Assembly: GCA_002337545.1 (NCBI GenBank)
Contig: DDGE01000049.1
Span: forward strand, 33,359-60,354
Length of the DNA: 26,996 nucleotides
Direction of reading: 5' to 3'
DNA from: Phycisphaerales bacterium UBA1910
GTDB taxonomy: Bacteria; Planctomycetota; Phycisphaerae; Phycisphaerales; UBA1924
Positions within the stretch are counted from its first letter, which is position 1. Every line of letters begins with the position of its first letter. The notes beneath the pieces are model-generated. The model was not told the DNA's origin. It did no database searches and saw nothing but the letters and a program-made list of their open reading frames with translations. Below, piece after piece: positions 1 through 9,461 of the stretch. A program made the position numbers and the translations under genes.

Positions 1-18
1 AGCCGGGGGGAATCGAAC
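1..18 (-). repeat. Left attachment site (attL): 3' end of a tRNA/tmRNA
   Basis: The 18 bases are identical to the last 18 bases of the window. Read on the minus strand they give GTTCGATTCCCCCCGGCT, that is a T-loop (TTCGATT), the 3' side of a C-rich T-stem and part of a 3' acceptor strand. At the left end the sequence continues with the complementary G-rich T-stem half (19-24), so the real duplicated core may be longer than the 18 bases visible at both ends. No complete tRNA body follows on the right, so this copy is a 3' fragment and the intact gene should lie beyond the right end. An integrase gene lies about 600 bases inside, as expected for an island border. Confidence 0.8.
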
Positions 19-67
19 CCCCGGATTTTCGGGGTTCTTGGGTCTCCAGTGGGGGTGGTCTCTCCTC

Positions 68-80
68 TGCGCTCTCTTGG
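68..80 (+). repeat. Candidate integrase arm-site repeat, left copy
   Basis: The 13 bases TGCGCTCTCTTGG recur exactly at 26825-26837, near the other end of the island, with a partial copy (GCGCTCTCTT) at 26814-26823. The positions, about 50 bases inside the left core and about 140-165 bases inside the right core, fit arm-type binding sites of a tyrosine integrase. This is inference; chance sharing of 13 bases is unlikely but not excluded. Confidence 0.4.
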
Positions 81-142
81 ATTGCATCCGAGGTTCTTTC
101 AAACCTCAAATACGGGTTGGTGGTTTTTGTCGAGTCTTTGGT

Positions 143-622
143 TTACGCACTCGCTCGCGTATCTCCACGAAGCATGTTCGTAAAAACAATCTGACCCGTA
201 AGTTCGGGACGAAAATCCTTGAGTATGTAGCTGGACCAATCAGATTGCTCGTTGGATGAATTTGGATTGTCAAAGTGTGCACTCCACCGATTGTTCCTGG
301 TCCAGGCATTGTCAATTAATCCCCGATATCTCGGTATTTCACCATTAGGAATCGACAGCATGCCGTGCCAGTGGGGGTGGTTCCGCTGCTTTCCGTGCTC
401 GAGCACGAAGACTCCATTCATCCTCACGGAATCAGGTTTTTTCGACCACCGGCGGCCCAGTGTCCTTCGAGCAACATAGGCATCCAGTTTCCGCAGTTTC
501 GAGAGCATCGTTTCATTAGAGATCTCGCACCCTGGATATGTTGTAAGCGTGACAAAGAGGTCGGCTTCTATGTCACAGAACATCGAGTGGAACGCTCTTC
601 GAAGCTGGATGTACTCATTCAT
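143..622 (-). CDS. Small HUH-type Rep/relaxase-like protein
   Basis: A 159-residue protein with the three motifs of HUH single-strand nickases in the right order. These are motif I FVTLT (residues 23-27), a histidine motif HPHWHG with H84-W-H86 (residues 82-87), and a YxxK-type nickase motif YILK (Y132, K135). Known HUH proteins nick DNA and form a 5' phosphotyrosine link to start rolling-circle replication or transfer. There is no helicase domain, so host helicase would be needed. The ATG overlaps the stop of the integrase gene as ATGA (619-622), implying translational coupling and a job in the same mobility programme, perhaps replication of the excised circle. The family assignment rests on motifs only; an exact family name is not claimed. 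Confidence 0.65.
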   Translation of the reverse strand: MNEYIQLRRAFHSMFCDIEADLFVTLTTYPGCEISNETMLSKLRKLDAYVARRTLGRRWSKKPDSVRMNGVFVLEHGKQRNHPHWHGMLSIPNGEIPRYRGLIDNAWTRNNRWSAHFDNPNSSNEQSDWSSYILKDFRPELTGQIVFTNMLRGDTRASA

Positions 623-1779
623 GTAGCCACCTCCCGATTATCTGTAGCATCAGAAGCATTCTCGTCTAAATTCGAGTTTTGATCTTCTGGGACCATGTCG
701 GGTAGCTTCACAAGCAGATCGTGGTAGTTAAGGGCCTTCCGGTCAGTGTAGAGGGCATCCGACATCTGAACTGAGGTGTGGCGAGCCAGTTGACGCTTCG
801 TTGCGTCCGAATCCGTAAGCTGATGGATCATGGTCACGAAGGTCTTGCGAAGGGAGTGCATCGTGATACGCGAGCCATCGAAACGTACTTTCTCAATCCC
901 AGCACGCTCGAGATCCTTCCGAAATGTCGCTCGCGTTGGTCTGCCCTTCGGCAGGAGCTTGGCATTCTGATTTCTGCCAGCGATCAGACGCTCTATCACA
1001 ATGATCAGCTGGCTCGGTATCTCGATGTACTCGAATCTCCGAGCCTTTGACTCATCCTCCTTGAGGCAGATCCAGCTTCGTCCTTTCTCGTCAGTGGTAA
1101 TGCTGTCAACCTTGAGTCGGCTGACCTCAATCGCTCGCAACCCAGTGCAAAGCATGATCGCGTAGAAATCGCTCCGGTACTCCGGACAGGATTGGAGGAG
1201 GCATTTGGCTTCCTCTGCAGTGAGTGCTCCTGGTGGCACAGACGGTGTATTCGTATTGCGGATACGCCTCAGATTTGTGAGCGGGATTTCCTCTGTATAT
1301 CCCTCATCAAAGAGCCAGCGACAAAAAGATTTAAAAGTAGTTTGATAGTGACTCTGGGTCTTTGGCGACCATTGTTGTTTGCTTCGCATCCATTCCTGGT
1401 ACTCGGCTCGATTAATGTGACTGAGCTTCGTCCAATTGAGCTCTGCCAAGCCATCCGAGAGTCTCTGGCGTACCTTCCGGTAGTGTTCTCGGATTGTTCC
1501 CTTCTCAATCAGAAATTCGATGTATTCATCAGCATAACCCGTGAGCTCACGTGCACCGATGGATCGTTCTCGATCGGTGACATAGAGCCCAGAGCGTTTT
1601 TTCTCTTCATTTCTGATGTAGTCTTTGGCTCGTGTCTCGGCGGTTCGCTTATCAGCGGTACCAAGTGTGATTTCGACAGGCTTTTCATCACCTTCGAATC
1701 GATGCTTCAGGTAATAGTTCTTTGATAGCAAAGACTTGCCAGTTCGAGGGCATTTTCTCTTTTTCTTGTTGATGCTCAT
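619..1779 (-). CDS. Tyrosine recombinase / phage-type integrase
   Basis: A site-specific recombinase of the lambda integrase family that would insert and excise the island at the tRNA-like end. Counting from the chosen start (386 residues), the catalytic set is visible: R215 in CTGLRAIEV, H308 and R311 in MHSLRKT, H334 in ARHTS and nucleophile Y344 in DALYTD. Residues about 80-165 form a SAM-like core-binding domain. The start ATG at 1779 is preferred over one 21 bases upstream because GGAGGTG sits just before it and it overlaps the excisionase stop as ATGA. All catalytic residues are present, so it is probably active. It lies next to the left attachment site, the usual arrangement. Confidence 0.95.
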   Translation of the reverse strand: MSINKKKRKCPRTGKSLLSKNYYLKHRFEGDEKPVEITLGTADKRTAETRAKDYIRNEEKKRSGLYVTDRERSIGARELTGYADEYIEFLIEKGTIREHYRKVRQRLSDGLAELNWTKLSHINRAEYQEWMRSKQQWSPKTQSHYQTTFKSFCRWLFDEGYTEEIPLTNLRRIRNTNTPSVPPGALTAEEAKCLLQSCPEYRSDFYAIMLCTGLRAIEVSRLKVDSITTDEKGRSWICLKEDESKARRFEYIEIPSQLIIVIERLIAGRNQNAKLLPKGRPTRATFRKDLERAGIEKVRFDGSRITMHSLRKTFVTMIHQLTDSDATKRQLARHTSVQMSDALYTDRKALNYHDLLVKLPDMVPEDQNSNLDENASDATDNREVAT

Positions 1780-1991
1780 CCCGCACCTCCGATCGACCAA
1801 GTGCCGTGAGCGATGAAGTGCTCAATGGCTGACGTCGGGATGAGTCTGCGTCCTCCCAGTTTCCATGACGGGATAGTTCCTTCTTCTATCCTTCTATGCA
1901 CAGTACGGGAGCTGATGCCGAGATATTGAGCAGTGTCGGCAACACTGATTGTGGCGGAACCTCGCCAGGGATATACGTTTGATTTAATCAT
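1776..1991 (-). CDS. Excisionase-like helix-turn-helix protein
   Basis: A 71-residue basic protein with a MerR/AlpA-type winged helix motif: VADTAQYLGISSRTVHRRI followed by the wing WKLGGRRLIP. Such proteins bind DNA to direct excision or regulate the integrase gene. An AAGGAG ribosome site lies six bases before the ATG. The stop overlaps the integrase start (ATGA), so it leads a coupled three-gene set with the integrase and the HUH protein. Its upstream region carries inverted repeats that could be its own binding sites. It could be only a repressor of integrase expression; the fold call is firm, the excisionase role is inferred from context. Confidence 0.85.
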   Translation of the reverse strand: MIKSNVYPWRGSATISVADTAQYLGISSRTVHRRIEEGTIPSWKLGGRRLIPTSAIEHFIAHGTWSIGGAG

Positions 1992-2001
1992 AACTACTCC
2001 T

Positions 2002-2045
2002 TATTGAATATGTAATACATCTACATATATTTATTTGATTCAATA
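2002..2045. promoter_or_regulatory. Candidate operator: nested inverted repeats upstream of the excisionase
   Basis: TATTGAAT (2002-2009) is the exact inverted complement of ATTCAATA (2038-2045). Between them lies an odd palindrome ATGTA-A-TACAT (2010-2020) with a further half-copy, CTACAT (2021-2026). The block is AT-rich and sits just before the ribosome site of the minus-strand HTH gene, so it is where its promoter and a regulator site would be. No binding has been shown. Confidence 0.45.
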
Positions 2046-2223
2046 GCAGGCAGGTATACCCTCCAAGCAAAAAATGCACAAATTCCACTTTTGAAAAGTC
2101 GTCGTGTTTTGTGTCGAGATTTCACTCGGAAAAATGTCATTTCTTCTGCCATGAGCGGTGCTGCACGGCAAAAATGGCATGCCAATACGCAGTCTTTGGA
2201 CTGTGCATCTGCATGGTTTTCCA

Positions 2224-2229
2224 TATAAT
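2224..2229 (+). promoter_or_regulatory. Possible -10 element upstream of hsdM
   Basis: A perfect TATAAT lies 32 bases before the hsdM start codon. No convincing -35 element is seen at 16-18 bases upstream, so this is only suggestive of a promoter for the type I restriction operon. Confidence 0.3.
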
Positions 2230-2261
2230 GGGTTGGGTTATTTTTGGAGAGTAATTGCTCA

Positions 2262-3875
2262 ATGGCGAAGAAGAAAACAAAAAAAAAGAAGTCGAAGCCA
2301 CAAGCGACTCTCGGCTTTGAAGAAAAACTCTGGCTCGCGGCAGACAAACTACGTGGATCTATCGATGCCGCGGAGTACAAGCATGTGGTGCTCGGGCTGC
2401 TCTTCCTGAAGTACATCTCCGACGCCTTCCAGGCTCGCCGGGAGGAGCTTGAGGCCCTGACCACCGACCCCAATTCCGACTACTTCACTGACGGCGACAA
2501 GGACTGGGCGAACCAGACCCTCGAAGACCGAGACGAGTACGCATCGAAGAATGTCTTCTGGGTGCCGCCAGAGGCTCGTTGGAAACAACTCCAAGCTCAA
2601 GCCAAGCGTCCTGATATCGCCAAGCTTATAGATGACGGCATGTACGCCATCGAGCGGGACAACCCCCGCCTCAAGAACGTCCTACCCCGTGACTACGCCC
2701 GCCGTGGCATCCCCGCCGAACGCCTCGGCGAACTCATCGACCTGATCTCCGGCATCGGGCTCGGTGACAAGGAGTCGAGGGCCAAGGACATCCTCGGGCG
2801 GGTCTACGAGTACTTCCTCGGCAAGTTCGCCGCCGCTGAAGGCAAACTGGGTGGCGAGTTCTACACGCCCCGCAGCATCGTCAAGCTCTTGGTCGAAATG
2901 ATCGAGCCGTTCAAGGGGAGGGTCTATGACCCCGCTTGCGGCTCGGGTGGGATGTTCGTGCAGGCCGAGCGATTCGTCGAGGCCCACGAGGGCAAGGCGA
3001 CCGACATCTCCATCTACGGCCAGGAGTCCAACCCGACGACCTGGAAGCTCGCCAACATGAACCTGGCCCTTCGGGGCATCGAGGCTCACCTCGGCGAGAA
3101 GCACGCCGACACCTTCCACAACGATTTGCACAAAGATCTGAAGGCCGACTTCATCCTCGCCAACCCGCCGTTCAACGTCTCCGACTGGGGCGGCGAACGA
3201 CGCCGGGAGGATGTCCGCTGGAAGTACGGCACGCCGCCGGTCGGCAACGCCAACTACGCCTGGATCCAGCACTTCATCCATCACCTCGCCCCCAACGGTA
3301 TCGCCGGGTTCGTCATGGCGAACGGCTCGATGTCCTCCAACTCGGGCGGCGAGGGCGACATCCGCAAGGCCCTCGTTGAGAACGACCTCGTCGATTGCAT
3401 GATCGCCCTGCCCGGCCAGTTGTTCTTCACGACCGGCATCCCCGTCTGCCTCTGGTTCGTGACCCGCAGCAAGGCGGGCGGCACGCTCGGTGGCAAGAAG
3501 CTGCGGGACCGCCGCAAACAGACGCTCTTCATCGACGCCCGTAAGCTCGGCTCGCTCGTCACTCGGACACTCCGTGACTTCTCCGAAGAGGAGATCGCCC
3601 GCATCGCCGAGACCTACCACGCCTGGCGAGGCGAGGACGGCAAGTACGAGGACATCGCCGGATTCTGCAAGTCGGCAACGGCTAAGGAGATCGATAGTCA
3701 CGGCTTCGTGCTGACGCCCGGTCGGTATGTCGGAGCTGAAGATGTCGAAGACGACGGCGAGCCGTTTGAGGAGAAGATGGCTCGGCTGACGGCAACTCTT
3801 CGAGAGCAGTTTGACCAATCAAACCGGCTACAGGAAACGATCTCGCATCATCTGATGGATCTGACAAATGGATGA
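2262..3875 (+). CDS. hsdM: Type I restriction-modification DNA methyltransferase subunit HsdM
   Basis: N6-adenine methyltransferase subunit of a type I system, which protects host DNA at the sequence chosen by HsdS and joins the restriction complex. The N-terminal HsdM helical domain is seen at about residues 20-160. The AdoMet-binding motif [10 protein letters not shown] starts at D223 and the catalytic NPPF is at N301. The ATG at 2262 is preferred (537 residues) because a GGAGAG lies ten bases upstream and an upstream TTG start has no ribosome site. The first residues are a lysine-rich tail. The end overlaps hsdS by eight bases. GC content in the body is clearly higher than in the flanking integrase and lipoprotein genes, which suggests a separate origin. 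Confidence 0.97.
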   Translation: MAKKKTKKKKSKPQATLGFEEKLWLAADKLRGSIDAAEYKHVVLGLLFLKYISDAFQARREELEALTTDPNSDYFTDGDKDWANQTLEDRDEYASKNVFWVPPEARWKQLQAQAKRPDIAKLIDDGMYAIERDNPRLKNVLPRDYARRGIPAERLGELIDLISGIGLGDKESRAKDILGRVYEYFLGKFAAAEGKLGGEFYTPRSIVKLLVEMIEPFKGRVYDPACGSGGMFVQAERFVEAHEGKATDISIYGQESNPTTWKLANMNLALRGIEAHLGEKHADTFHNDLHKDLKADFILANPPFNVSDWGGERRREDVRWKYGTPPVGNANYAWIQHFIHHLAPNGIAGFVMANGSMSSNSGGEGDIRKALVENDLVDCMIALPGQLFFTTGIPVCLWFVTRSKAGGTLGGKKLRDRRKQTLFIDARKLGSLVTRTLRDFSEEEIARIAETYHAWRGEDGKYEDIAGFCKSATAKEIDSHGFVLTPGRYVGAEDVEDDGEPFEEKMARLTATLREQFDQSNRLQETISHHLMDLTNG

Positions 3876-5136
3876 TGCGTTCCCTTCAGAATGGGATGCC
3901 CGTCCTGTTGCTGACTGCATGTCGGCAATTATCGACTACCGAGGAAAGACTCCAAAGAAGTCGCCGGTCGGGATTCCGCTGATCACTGCGAAGATCGTCA
4001 AGGGTGGGCGAATTCTAGATGTGTCTGAGTTCATTCCTCCCGAAGACTACGACAGTTGGATGAGGCGGGGACTTCCTGAGCCAGGCGATATCGTGGTGAC
4101 TACCGAGGCACCGCTCGGCGAGGTTGCTCAGCTTGACGGTCGGAAAGTAGCACTCGCTCAGCGAATCGTGACCCTCCGAGGAGAGTATGGTGTTCTCGAC
4201 AATGACTACCTGAAATTCGCAATGCAGTCAGCCTTTGTGCAAGGGCAACTGCTGGCGAGAGCGACGGGTACGACCGTCGTCGGCATCAAACAGCGGGAGT
4301 TGCGGCAGGTTCTCATCCCACTCCCGCCAATCGAAGAGCAGCGAGCCATCGCCTTGGTCCTTGGCTCGCTCGACGACAAGATCGAGTTGAACCGGCGGAT
4401 GAACCGCACGCTGGAGCAGATGGCGGCGGCGATCTTCAAGGCGTGGTTCGTGGACTTCGAGCCCGTCCGAGCCAAGGCCAGCGGGGCCGCCTCCTTCCCC
4501 GGCATGCCCCAGCCCGTCTTCGACGCCCTCCCCGCCACCTTCGCCGACTCCGAGCTTGGGCCGATTCCGGAGGGGTGGAATTTAAAGCCGCTGAAGGATG
4601 CCACATGCCTCACTATGGGCCAGTCACCCAAGTCGGAGTTCTACAACACGACGGGCGATGGACTGCCGTTCCATCAAGGCGTTACGAACTATGGGGAACG
4701 CTTCCCAGTTCACAAGACGTACTGCACTGTCGAGAAACGGGTTGCCGAACCTGGCGACATTCTCTTCTCCGTGCGAGCGCCTGTTGGTCGCATCAATGTC
4801 GCCGATGAACGCTTGATCGTAGGACGGGGGCTCGCCGCTATTCGGCACAACCAAGACTGGCAGTCGTTCATGCTCTACGCCCTTAAGCATCAGTTTGCCG
4901 AAGAAGACTCGATCGGGGATGGCACGATTTTTACGGCAGTGACGAAGAAGGACATGGAAGGCATCCGGATTGTCGAGCCGACAGAAGCCATTGGAATTGG
5001 CTACGAAAAGCTGGCATCCGCCATCGACCAGCAGATCGGGCTTAACGATAGGGAGTCACGGACGCTCACCGAAACTCGGGATGCTCTGCTGCCGAAGCTG
5101 CTGTCGGGCGAGGTGCGGGTTAATCCAGAACAATGA
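3868..5136 (+). CDS. hsdS: Type I restriction-modification specificity subunit HsdS
   Basis: DNA-recognition subunit of 422 residues with the usual two target-recognition domains. TRD1 is about residues 1-150; the central conserved helical spacer includes [23 protein letters not shown] and [16 protein letters not shown] (about 152-205). TRD2 starts at [11 protein letters not shown] (about 232) and ends with the terminal repeat [14 protein letters not shown]. Both TRDs look intact, so a bipartite target is expected, though it cannot be read from the sequence. The start codon overlaps the end of hsdM. The central spacer is much more GC-rich than TRD2, which suggests domain exchange by recombination. 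Confidence 0.96.
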   Translation: MDDAFPSEWDARPVADCMSAIIDYRGKTPKKSPVGIPLITAKIVKGGRILDVSEFIPPEDYDSWMRRGLPEPGDIVVTTEAPLGEVAQLDGRKVALAQRIVTLRGEYGVLDNDYLKFAMQSAFVQGQLLARATGTTVVGIKQRELRQVLIPLPPIEEQRAIALVLGSLDDKIELNRRMNRTLEQMAAAIFKAWFVDFEPVRAKASGAASFPGMPQPVFDALPATFADSELGPIPEGWNLKPLKDATCLTMGQSPKSEFYNTTGDGLPFHQGVTNYGERFPVHKTYCTVEKRVAEPGDILFSVRAPVGRINVADERLIVGRGLAAIRHNQDWQSFMLYALKHQFAEEDSIGDGTIFTAVTKKDMEGIRIVEPTEAIGIGYEKLASAIDQQIGLNDRESRTLTETRDALLPKLLSGEVRVNPEQ

Positions 5137-5150
5137 TAAAAGGTGAAAAC

Positions 5151-5654
5151 ATGCGTATGAGATCATATATCTTGGCTTACTTATCTTTATCAATCCTATT
5201 GCTCACCAGCGGATGCGAGGTTTACCCTGGGAATTATGCAGGGAGTTCGAGCGGAATATACAGCAATCCGTACTCCGCTCCCACTAGTCGCACTGCGACA
5301 ATCATGATCTCATCAGAAATCACTGACGGCACACGAAGTACAGATGAAAACGGTCAGTCGACTGTTGAGCTCACTGTTTATGTAAAGGGCGAAGGCGAGC
5401 CGCTGGGTTATTACCAAAGCTCAACCCTGTATCTGAATTCGTATGGCATTGGGGTAGCTGAAGATAGTAGTACCTGGTTTAATATCTCAGGCATCTCAGA
5501 TGGCTGGCCGTCGAGCTATCTTGTTTCTGCTGAGTATGTCGATTACGGCTCTCATGGCGGCGAAGTGCTTGTCAAAGTAAAGATCGATGATGTAAGCCAT
5601 AGGCGCTATGGTGAGCATGTGTATTCTCAGAGCCACTCATTGAGTTGGGAGTAG
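5151..5654 (+). CDS. Small lipoprotein of unknown function
   Basis: Not recognised as a known family. The N-terminus is a lipoprotein signal: positively charged start, hydrophobic stretch and lipobox LTSGC with the lipidated Cys at residue 22. The mature part is Ser/Gly/Tyr-rich, then a likely all-beta domain. The ATG at 5151 is chosen for the AAGGTG six bases upstream. An ATG at 5133 overlaps the hsdS stop (ATGA) and is in the same frame, so translational coupling is possible either way. A membrane lipoprotein inside a type I restriction operon is odd; it is less GC-rich than hsdM and may be an inserted passenger gene. Confidence 0.75.
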   Translation: MRMRSYILAYLSLSILLLTSGCEVYPGNYAGSSSGIYSNPYSAPTSRTATIMISSEITDGTRSTDENGQSTVELTVYVKGEGEPLGYYQSSTLYLNSYGIGVAEDSSTWFNISGISDGWPSSYLVSAEYVDYGSHGGEVLVKVKIDDVSHRRYGEHVYSQSHSLSWE

Positions 5655-5719
5655 CATTCAACATCTGAATCTCACATCAACTTATGGACATCATTTCCAC
5701 TAGTACCTAGGCGGTTTAT

Positions 5720-6184
5720 ATGGAGTATCACGATCTTGTAAAAGATTTCGCTGACCGTACACGAAGCAACTTACAACTCGTAAGAGAACGTGCTGAATCC
5801 GGAGGCAAGGCTTACGAGGTAACGCAGCTCATCAACTCCATGCTTGGACTTCTCGTCTTTCCTCAGCAGCGGTACTATCAGAATGTTCCAAAGTGGACCA
5901 TGGAGCAACTTAGACAAAAGGGCTGGCCGGAACCCGTTCTGACTGGTGACATTGGCAAGCCCAATGATCTTCAAGAGCTGTTTCGCTATCTCCGAAATGG
6001 GATCACCCACTTCAACATGAAGTTCACAGATAGCGGAGGGGTACTCGATGGGGTCGTGATATGGAATCATGAAGGTGGTAGTTCCAAGAATCCAAAGAAC
6101 TGGCAGGTGACACTTCACCTTGATGAACTCGCTGACATCACGGATAGGTTTGTTCAACTGATGCTGGGAAGTTCGCAGCCGTGA
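5720..6184 (+). CDS. HEPN-domain protein (probable RNase toxin/accessory)
   Basis: A 154-residue mostly helical protein with the HEPN signature Rx4H as RNGITH (R92, H97) in [16 protein letters not shown] proteins with this motif are metal-independent RNases found as toxins and as accessories in type I restriction and CRISPR loci. It resembles the pEK499_p136-type HEPN group that accompanies restriction genes. Its stop overlaps the hsdR GTG start (GTGA), so it is translated with hsdR. Likely role (inference): RNA cleavage or growth arrest when restriction fails. No separate antitoxin is seen nearby. Confidence 0.75.
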   Translation: MEYHDLVKDFADRTRSNLQLVRERAESGGKAYEVTQLINSMLGLLVFPQQRYYQNVPKWTMEQLRQKGWPEPVLTGDIGKPNDLQELFRYLRNGITHFNMKFTDSGGVLDGVVIWNHEGGSSKNPKNWQVTLHLDELADITDRFVQLMLGSSQP

Positions 6185-9100
6185 TACAGAAGCTAAACGA
6201 GTTAGTAGTCGAGAATGCTGCCCTTGAGTGGTTCGAGGGACTCGGCTATTCCATTGTACACGGGCCAGAGATTGCCCCCGATGCTGCAGGATCTGAGCGA
6301 GCAAGCTACGCCGATGTCCTGCTCGTTCATCGCCTCCGAAACGTCCTCTTCAAGCTGAACCCTGACATCCCCTCCGAGTGTCTTGAAGAGGTCATTAAAC
6401 GGCTCCAACGCCCTGAGCTCCCGACCCTGATCGAGAATAACCGTACGTTTCACTCACTGCTTCGAGATGGAGTGGATGTCGAGTACCGTCTCCCCGATGG
6501 CTCATCCAAGGGTGACAAAGTCTGGCTGTTCGACTTTGAAAACCCCGATCGCAACGATTGGCTCGCCGTAAACCAGTTCACAGTCTTAGAGAAGATCGGT
6601 GCCAACCAGCACGACCGCCGCCCTGATGTCGTCGTATTCGTCAACGGCATCCCGCTGGCCGTCATTGAGTTGAAGAACGCCGCCGATGAGGATGCTGACA
6701 TCTGGACCGCCTACAAGCAGCTCCAGACCTACAAAGCAGAGATCCCGAGCCTGTTCGTATCGAACTCATTGCTGCTCGTCAGCGACGGTCTCGATGCCCG
6801 TATCGGTTCACTGACAGCGGGCAAAGACCGATTCACGCCTTGGCGCACTGCGGATGGCGAGGAGACCGCCCCAAAGACCCAGCCGCAACTCGATGTAGCA
6901 ATCAAGGGCATCTTCGACCGACGCTGGTTCCTCGACTACATCCGCAACTACACTGTCTTTGAAACGAGTGACGAGAAGGTCATCAAGAAGATTGCCGCCT
7001 ATCACCAGTTCCATGCTGTGCGGAAGGCCGTCGGGGCAACGGTCACGGCTTCACAGCCGAGCGGAGACAAGCGTGCTGGTGTCATCTGGCACACCCAAGG
7101 GTCCGGCAAAAGTCTGACGATGCTGTTCTACGCTGGGCGGCTCATCGAGCAGTCCGAGCTAGAGAACCCGACTGTGGTTGTCTTGACTGACCGTAATGAT
7201 CTTGACGGTCAGTTGTTCTCAACCTTCGCAGAGGGAAAGGCGATCCTCAGACAGACTCCGGATCAAGCGGCCGATCGGACAAGCCTTCGAGATCTGCTGA
7301 AGCGAGCGAGCGGCGGCGTCATCTTCACGACGATACAGAAGTTCCTCCCTGACGAACGAGCAAGCGAGCACCCACTGCTTTCTGACCGGAGAAACATCAT
7401 CGTGATCGCCGACGAGGCGCACCGCAGCCAGTATGGATTCAAGGCGAAGATCGACAAAGAGACTGGGCAGATTGGCTATGGCTTCGCCAAGTATTGCCGA
7501 GACGCCCTTCCCAACGCCACATTCATTGCCTTTACAGGAACTCCTGTTGAACGCACAGATGTCAGCACACGAGGGGTCTTCGGTAACGAGATTGATGTCT
7601 ACGACATCGAGCAGGCTATCGAGGACAACGCCACCGTCCCCATCTACTACGAGGGTCGCCTGGTCAAGCTCGGACTCGACGCAGCCGCTGCGGATTCGCT
7701 CGATGAGGAACTTGAGGAGCTGACCGAGGGTGAAGAGGACACCTCCAAAGAGAAGCTCAAGACCAGGTGGGCGGCGTTGGAGGCGATCGTCGGCTCGGAT
7801 GAGCGGATCAAGCAGGTGGCCGAGGACATCGTGGCGCACTTCGAGGATCGACAGTCCGCGATGGAGGGCAAGGCAATGGTCGTTGCCATGTCTCGCCGGA
7901 TATGTATGGCCCTTCACGATGCCATCGTCGAACTCCGCCCGGACTGGTACCACGACGATGACGACAAGGGGGCCATCAAAGTCGTGATGACGGGCAACGC
8001 CAGCGAAGGCCCAGAGATCGCCAAGCATGCCCGCAACAAGTCGCGTCGAGAAGATCTCGCCAAGCGGTTTAAAGACCCCAACGACCCGCTCAAACTCGTG
8101 ATCGTCCGAGACATGTGGCTGACTGGCTTCGATTGTCCGTGCATGCACACGCTCTATATCGATAAGCCAATGCGTGGTCACGGCCTGATGCAGGCAATTG
8201 CGAGAGTGAACCGGGTGTTCCGAGACAAGCCCGGCGGTCTTGTGGTTGACTACATCGGTATCGCCGACCAACTCAAGAAAGCCCTCTCGACGTACACCGA
8301 GAGCGGCGGTCAGGGCCGCACCACGGTTGATCAAGATGAAGCTGTGGCCATCATGCAGGAGAAGTACGAGGTCGTGGTTTCCATGTACCACGGCTTCGAC
8401 CACAGCCGGTTCTTCTCTAACAAGGCCTCAGAACGGATGGCGGTTATTCCGGAAGCCATTGAACACGTCTTTGCCTTGGAAGACGGTAAGTCACGCTACC
8501 TTCAGGCTGTTCTTGAACTCTCGAAGGCGTTTGCCCTCGCAGTCCCGCACGAAAAGGCGCTCGCCATTCGTGACGATGTCGGATTCTTCCAAGCCGTGAG
8601 AGCAGGCATAGTGAAAGCAACCGTTCCAGGCAGTAAATCACCAGAAGATCTGGATACAGCCGTGCGGCAGATCGTATCGAAGGCTGTAGCTTCGCAAGGG
8701 GTTGTGGACATCTTCGCCTCTGCGGGGCTAAAGAACCCTGACATCTCGATCTTGTCAGATGAGTTCTTGGCTGATGTCCAGAACATGCCCCAGAAGAACC
8801 TCGCATTGGAGATGCTTCGCAAGCTCATCAATGACGAGATCAAAGTCCGAAGCCGCAAGAACATCGTCCAAGCTCGTTCTTTCAGAGAGATGCTCGAAGG
8901 CTCAATCAAGAAGTACCAGAATCGCGGAATCGAAACTGCAGAAGTTCTTCAAGAACTCATCGATCTTGCTCAACGAATGCAGGAAGCGAAGCAAAGAGGC
9001 GAGCAGCTTGGGCTCAATGAGTCAGAAGAGGCGTTCTACGATGCATTGGCAAACAATAAGAGTGCTGTCGAAGACCTCGGAGACGACACGCTGAAGACGA

Positions 9101-9300
9101 TCGCTCGCGAGCTTGCGGAGCGTATCCGGAAGAGTGCAACGATAGATTGGACAATTAAAGAGACCGTTCGAGCCGAGATGCGAGCAATGGTCCGACGATT
9201 GCTCCGGAAGTATAAGTATCCACCAGATCAACAAGACGCGGCAACTGAGCTCGTCTTGCAGCAAGCGGAGACTCTTGCTGGGGATATCGCAAGAGATTAA
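6181..9300 (+). CDS. hsdR: Type I restriction endonuclease / translocase subunit HsdR
   Basis: The 1039-residue motor and nuclease subunit, of normal length. The N-terminal PD-(D/E)xK nuclease shows D149 (RRPDVVVF) and E163-L-K165 (VIELKNA). The SF2 helicase follows: Walker A TQGSGKS (K310), DEAH box at 411-414, AFTGTP motif III near 450, and motif [10 protein letters not shown] at 671-678. A C-terminal helical domain would contact HsdM. The start is GTG overlapping the HEPN stop, with GGGAAG eight bases upstream. All catalytic motifs are present, so with hsdM and hsdS the system is probably complete and able to cut unmodified foreign DNA. Confidence 0.97.
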   Translation: MIQKLNELVVENAALEWFEGLGYSIVHGPEIAPDAAGSERASYADVLLVHRLRNVLFKLNPDIPSECLEEVIKRLQRPELPTLIENNRTFHSLLRDGVDVEYRLPDGSSKGDKVWLFDFENPDRNDWLAVNQFTVLEKIGANQHDRRPDVVVFVNGIPLAVIELKNAADEDADIWTAYKQLQTYKAEIPSLFVSNSLLLVSDGLDARIGSLTAGKDRFTPWRTADGEETAPKTQPQLDVAIKGIFDRRWFLDYIRNYTVFETSDEKVIKKIAAYHQFHAVRKAVGATVTASQPSGDKRAGVIWHTQGSGKSLTMLFYAGRLIEQSELENPTVVVLTDRNDLDGQLFSTFAEGKAILRQTPDQAADRTSLRDLLKRASGGVIFTTIQKFLPDERASEHPLLSDRRNIIVIADEAHRSQYGFKAKIDKETGQIGYGFAKYCRDALPNATFIAFTGTPVERTDVSTRGVFGNEIDVYDIEQAIEDNATVPIYYEGRLVKLGLDAAAADSLDEELEELTEGEEDTSKEKLKTRWAALEAIVGSDERIKQVAEDIVAHFEDRQSAMEGKAMVVAMSRRICMALHDAIVELRPDWYHDDDDKGAIKVVMTGNASEGPEIAKHARNKSRREDLAKRFKDPNDPLKLVIVRDMWLTGFDCPCMHTLYIDKPMRGHGLMQAIARVNRVFRDKPGGLVVDYIGIADQLKKALSTYTESGGQGRTTVDQDEAVAIMQEKYEVVVSMYHGFDHSRFFSNKASERMAVIPEAIEHVFALEDGKSRYLQAVLELSKAFALAVPHEKALAIRDDVGFFQAVRAGIVKATVPGSKSPEDLDTAVRQIVSKAVASQGVVDIFASAGLKNPDISILSDEFLADVQNMPQKNLALEMLRKLINDEIKVRSRKNIVQARSFREMLEGSIKKYQNRGIETAEVLQELIDLAQRMQEAKQRGEQLGLNESEEAFYDALANNKSAVEDLGDDTLKTIARELAERIRKSATIDWTIKETVRAEMRAMVRRLLRKYKYPPDQQDAATELVLQQAETLAGDIARD

Positions 9301-9461
9301 TTCTTCAGCATCTAGGACAAGAACAGCCGGACATATTGCTCGACAGAGGTGCTAAGAATAAAAATTTGACGACTCATGTCAGACTGTGGTTTCGCATCGA
9401 ATCACTATGTAGATTTTCTCTACGGCGAATGGCCTGACAAAGTGAAAATATAGGGGTAGTC

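Noticed and set aside
143..682. Plus-strand open frames at the left end (for example 365-682)
   Set aside because: They lie opposite the HUH and integrase genes, whose motifs decide the strand.
2682..3818. Long minus-strand open frame (378 codons) opposite hsdM
   Set aside because: It is antisense to a gene with intact family motifs, in GC-rich DNA where such shadows are common, and its translation is low-complexity without any motif.
7219..8403. Long minus-strand open frame (394 codons) opposite hsdR
   Set aside because: Antisense to the conserved helicase region; no ribosome site and no recognisable domain.
9301..9461. TTGACG near 9366 as a promoter for the ankyrin gene
   Set aside because: No acceptable -10 element at 15-19 bases downstream; not reported as a promoter.
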